64,000 nucleotides of DNA. It comes from Sequoia sempervirens. Lineage: Eukaryota > Streptophyta > Pinopsida > Cupressales > Cupressaceae. This document shows, piece by piece, positions 60,256-64,000 of this stretch (its first letter is position 1; the number at the start of each line of letters is the position of its first letter). A model generated the notes under the pieces. That model was not told where the DNA came from. It saw only the letters and a list, made by a program, of their open reading frames with translations, and did no database searches. The DNA is taken from positions 567,554,223 to 567,618,222 of the forward strand of contig VDFB02193867.1 of assembly GCA_007258455.2 (NCBI GenBank), given 5' to 3'. The position numbers were made by a program, and so were the translations under genes.

Positions 60256-61414
60256 TCTTGCTATCTTCATAATGAGAACTATAGATAGTGGTGAGCCCAT
60301 TTTGAAAGAACAAATAAATAAATATGTAAATAAAATTTGTATACTCAAATTGAACTTGAATGATTCTTCTTGTTTTCTTGAGGCTTAGGATGAATTATAA
60401 GGTGGGTATCAAGTTTAATGTGCATATTATAAATATAATCCTAAATATGATGTCCTCGATACACTTCCAGTAAGGAAGTGTGGTATTTAGAGAGTGACTC
60501 AGGGCTCAGATGGTCCTGATGAGTCCAAGTCTCTGGCCAGAGCATTATAATATCCATTAAGGATACATGCCCTCCTCATTTGGGTGGATTCCTATCTCTA
60601 ATGGTGTAGTAATAGAAAAAGTTTACTTTTCCTTACTTGCTTGGATCTAGATGACATTAAAACTAGACTAATGGTGTCATGGAGTGGTGTTGTAATTTCT
60701 TGTATACATTCACAATATTCTAGGACATTCACTTATCTAAATCATGCTTTAATTGGTACTTTGCAAGGGTGTTGTGAAGTGTTGTAACACACTTTCATGC
60801 TTTTCTAGGACTTATTTACTTAATTAAGCCTTATGGGCCCTTCCTAAATAAAATATGCATAATGTATACCTTTTTAAAGTGTTGTAAAGTGTTTTAAAGC
60901 ACTTTCACATTTATCTAGGTTCTATTAATTCATTGTGGTTAAGTGGAGTTATTAACCCACCTTCTGGGCCTTAATTTTAACACCTTCTGAGGATCTCTCC
61001 TGACAATCATAAATTAAATATCAAATTATTTCATGGGCAAAAAATTGGCCCTCGTAAGTTGAGTGAAGACCCATTCTCCCTTGATGGCGAATGGGAATAG
61101 GATGTCATTTAATTGCAATCCTAAACATATTTCATGTATCTCCTAAGTCCTTGGAAAGTGTTCCCCAACACTAGGAGTAGAAAGAGATTAAATTCAAATG
61201 AAATGAACATGTAGATTGACATTTGTAATTATTCCTAAATGATAGGAACATGTGAGGGCATCCGAGTAGAGCTCCTACAAAATAGGAACACATGGGGAAC
61301 CCACATGGAAGGTGGAACCCACCTTGAGTTCAGTTAACATTTTGGAGGAAAGATAACACTTCAGTAATGCATGTAAAGATCCTAGAAGTTAGAAATTGAT
61401 ATTTACATGAGTGG
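60256..61414. other. Single-copy non-coding stretch
   Basis: Continues the region beyond the end of the first contig. No coding or RNA signal. A perfect 12-bp palindrome CTCTGGCCAGAG lies near 60531. The motif AAGTGTTGTAAAGTGTTGTAA recurs around 60776 and 60877. Confidence 0.5.
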
Positions 61415-61540
61415 AGTTCAGTTTAATTCAGTTCAGTTCAGTTCAATTTAGTATAAGTTTAGTTTAGTTTAGTTTAGTTCAATTCAATTCAATTCAGTAT
61501 CAATTCATTTAAGTTCAGTTATGGTTCAGTTATCTTTAGT
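61415..61540. repeat. TTCAG / TTTAG pentanucleotide repeat
   Basis: Consecutive 5-bp units of GTTCA, then GTTTA, then ATTCA. The array changes unit type along its length, the mark of a microsatellite that mutated and then expanded locally. Confidence 0.85.
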
Positions 61541-63099
61541 TGCATGTTGTTAGTTTTAGTTGAATTCTAGTTGAATTCAGTTGAATTGGAATGCATGACT
61601 AATGACTTGAGTTGCATGACAAATAACAAGTGGCTACATTCAGTTAAATTGGGATGATCAATCATGCATTATGTTTGCATGAATTGATGGGGAGATATGT
61701 TTTAGTTAATAGAGATTGACTTGGACCCACCTTGGGAACCCAAGTTGGAATATTGGAGTTAACACCTAAGCTACATGAGAAGATATTTACAAGATTTAGT
61801 TAAGTGGGCACATTCTTGGGTTCCAACTTTGAGGTGATGCTTGCAAGATATTTTCTTGACCAACAATCAGTTAAGTGTTCAATTTGGGGGCACATAAATT
61901 GAGGATACCTTGATTTTGACTTCAAGTTATAGTGTGGAATGCTACTTGCACAATCTAGGTGTAGATTTTTGGGAGGAGCTTTATGCTCTTGTATTTGATA
62001 ACTCTTATGAGTTTACATGTTCATTAATTGTCTATTTATTGTAGAAATTGTATAAGAGTTTATTGCAAGGTTAGCAGGTTGAGCTTGTGCATGTGTGAGG
62101 GTTTGAAGCATGGCATGGGATGATCCCACAATACTGATTTACAATTTTTGGCCAAACTGGACACACAAATATTTTTTTCTAACTAAATCTTCACTTTCAG
62201 GCACCTATAGCGGCTAAACTGTGAGGAATTTGAAGATGATGCAAACTAGAGTTTCATGAAAATTTTTTTCTATAGATTCTAAATATATATTTTTTAAAAT
62301 TTTTGGAATCAGATTGCACTTCTTTTTCTATCTCCCTCGAAAACTAGTTTTTTTTAGAAAACAACATTTTTTAAAAAGCTGACTGTATAACGCATAAATT
62401 TTTTTTTCCATGAAGGATAAAATTATAATTCTTTCAAATTTAGATTTTTAACTCTGATATCTACTACTTCCACTTGGTTAGATAGTGTTTTATTGAATAT
62501 TTTTTCCTTAATCAAGTTGTGAAGTCAAACCAATTACAATTCAGACATAGGAAAACTGTATAACGCGTAACTTTTTTTGTATGTATCAAAATTCAATTTT
62601 TTTTGTTGGATCAAGGACTTCAATATCTAGTACACTCATATTTTTCAAAAAAAAATTATAATCTTCTATTTTTCCACATGTACAAAACATAGAGCTTCAC
62701 TTTTGGTGAAAAACCTATGTTTAATAAAAATAAAAAAATAAAAAGATAATAAAACTAAAACATATTAAAATTATATTCATTGGATAGCTTATTCTGAGGA
62801 CTACCTGATTCTAGTTGGGTTTGTGAAGTCTCTTGAATTTTCATCCTCAAATCAAGCTTTGAAGCACAAAATTTTGGACATTTTTGGTACCTAGGGGGGA
62901 GAAGGGCGGAAAAGGGTGGTTCAGGCAAACTAGTGTTCACGCGAACCTCAAAAATATGTTCAATCGAATATGGGTTTAGTCAAACCCTAGTTCGCTCGAA
63001 CCATTTCAAAATAATATAAAAAATAGGTTGGTAGGATGGTTTGAGTGGACTCTTAACCGACGTCTGCTCAAATCCCCTTGTCATGAATCCATTTTATTT
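61541..63099. other. AT-rich non-coding stretch with short direct repeats
   Basis: No gene. CTGTATAACGC(A/G)TAA followed by a T-run occurs at 62383 and 62556, 173 bp apart. TCGAA/TTCGA motifs cluster at 62930-63005 (GTTCACGCGAAC, AGTTCGCTCGAACC). Confidence 0.5.
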
Positions 63100-63640
63100 T
63101 AATTTTTTTGCCATGTTTCCAATAGTTTTATTTTATAATATCTAATATTAATTATATACTTTTTAATCTCTATAATATAAAATATATCTATATAATAGTT
63201 AAATTAATAATATCTAAATCATATATATTATTAATAATTATAAATAATATACTATATACTTATATATTATAAATAATTACAATAAATATTATAATATCAA
63301 TATATACTTTTCAATTAAATACATTAAAAAACATTTTGTGTAAATAAATATAAAATTATAAATAAACAAAATTTAAAATAAAAATAATAATATATTATAA
63401 TTTATAAATAGAAAATATTTAGTTTAAATATAAAATGCTTAGTTTAAACATAATATGTTTCAAATATTATTTTCTCTCATCAATAAGGAGGTAGTGCTTG
63501 TTCGCCGTATAATTAAAATATGCAATTGATTGACAAAGGTCATCAACAAACAAGACTTTGACATAGGAATTGTAAATATCATTTTAGAGTTTTCTAATAA
63601 CCAATTAATTAATGACGTGTTGTGAACAATGGGGATGAGA
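63100..63640. other. Very AT-rich tract
   Basis: From 63100 to about 63470 nearly all bases are A or T, with TATAATATCTAA-type alternation, then a short mixed segment. Such tracts can act as scaffold-attachment or easily melted DNA, but nothing shows that here. Confidence 0.6.
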
Positions 63641-63667
63641 AAAAACTAGTAGGTAAAATATCGGTAT

Positions 63668-64000
63668 ATGGAGAGAGAGACAAAGAGATAGACAAACAAA
63701 GAGAATTAAATATAGGTAAATAGAGATGGTGAGAGGGATAGATAAATAGGGGAAGATAGAGAAAGGGAGAAACAAGTAGGGAGAGATAGAGATATATGGG
63801 AAGAGAAAGAGAGATTGAGAGATATATGGGAAGAGAAAGGGAGACAGAGGTAGAGATAGAGAGATAGATAGGGAGGGAGTGATGTAGGGAGAGATGGGGA
63901 GAGATAGAGAGAGATGGGAGATAGAGAGAGAGGGAGAGAAAGGGAGAGAAAGGGTTAAGGGTAGAGGGGAGAGAGACCTAAGAGGGGAGAGAGACCTAAG
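63668..64000. repeat. GA-rich polypurine tract
   Basis: About 330 bp with few pyrimidines: GAGAGAGA, GGGAGAGATAGAGA, and at the end two tandem AGGGGAGAGAGACCTAAG units. Near 63955 it reads AAAGGGTTAAGGGTAGAGGG, which resembles a degenerate telomere unit in the orientation opposite to the array at the window start. It runs off the window. Confidence 0.85.

Noticed and set aside
60516..60523. CTGATGAG, the core of a hammerhead ribozyme
   Set aside because: No GAAA core at the right distance, no GUC-flanking stem and no closing helix. The following CTCTGGCCAGAG is an unrelated palindrome.

Overview
The window is repeat-dominated nuclear DNA from a plant, and I see no intact host gene in it. A seed plant is certain enough (tRNA-Met-primed LTR retrotransposons, a chromovirus, a Tat-type Ty3/gypsy element with a second RNase H, a plant-like SPT16 fragment, telomere-like CCCTAAA variants). 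A large gymnosperm-style genome is my inference from the amount of old, decayed retroelement sequence; it is not proven here.

Layout. 61-790: degenerate telomere-like array (CCCTCAA-rich). 1485-2490: two copies of the tail of an unrecognised gene plus a GC-rich minisatellite. 2717-10422: a complete Ty3/gypsy chromovirus on the minus strand with LTRs, 5-bp target duplication (CTAAG), primer site, polypurine tract and a decayed gag-pol with lost catalytic residues. 10834-17717: a large non-coding LTR element (LARD-like, probably copia-derived), also on the minus strand, target duplication CATTT. 17718-25658: gene fragments (an SPT16/FACT piece at 20333-20767, an unrecognised exon at 18198-18590) mixed with minisatellites and a 360-bp tandem repeat. 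25659-28880: a multi-exon, unrecognised, decayed gene on the minus strand whose C-terminal exons have clean splice sites; one intron carries an array of hairpin repeats. 29305-34590: decayed pol of a Tat-lineage element (protease, G-patch, RT, RNase H, second RNase H, integrase), followed to 38439 by its non-coding upstream region with repeated dyad motifs.

At 38440-38539 there are exactly 100 N. What follows (38540-60255) is a second, collinear copy of 16948-38439. The second copy begins in the middle of an LTR and the first ends exactly at the gap, so the simplest reading is two overlapping contigs or haplotigs placed end to end, not a biological duplication. The first ~14 kb of the two copies are nearly identical, but from about 30970 / 52990 onward they differ visibly more, and one short block (28245-28760 / 50252-50770) differs by many small indels. 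60256-64000 is single-copy here, non-coding and AT-rich, ending in a GA-rich polypurine stretch.

How it works together: the elements are parasites and relics, not a pathway. The main biology is genome decay. In the chromovirus, all four nonsense codons and both catalytic changes can be explained by C-to-T changes at CHG or CG sites, the expected mark of long-term cytosine methylation in plants.
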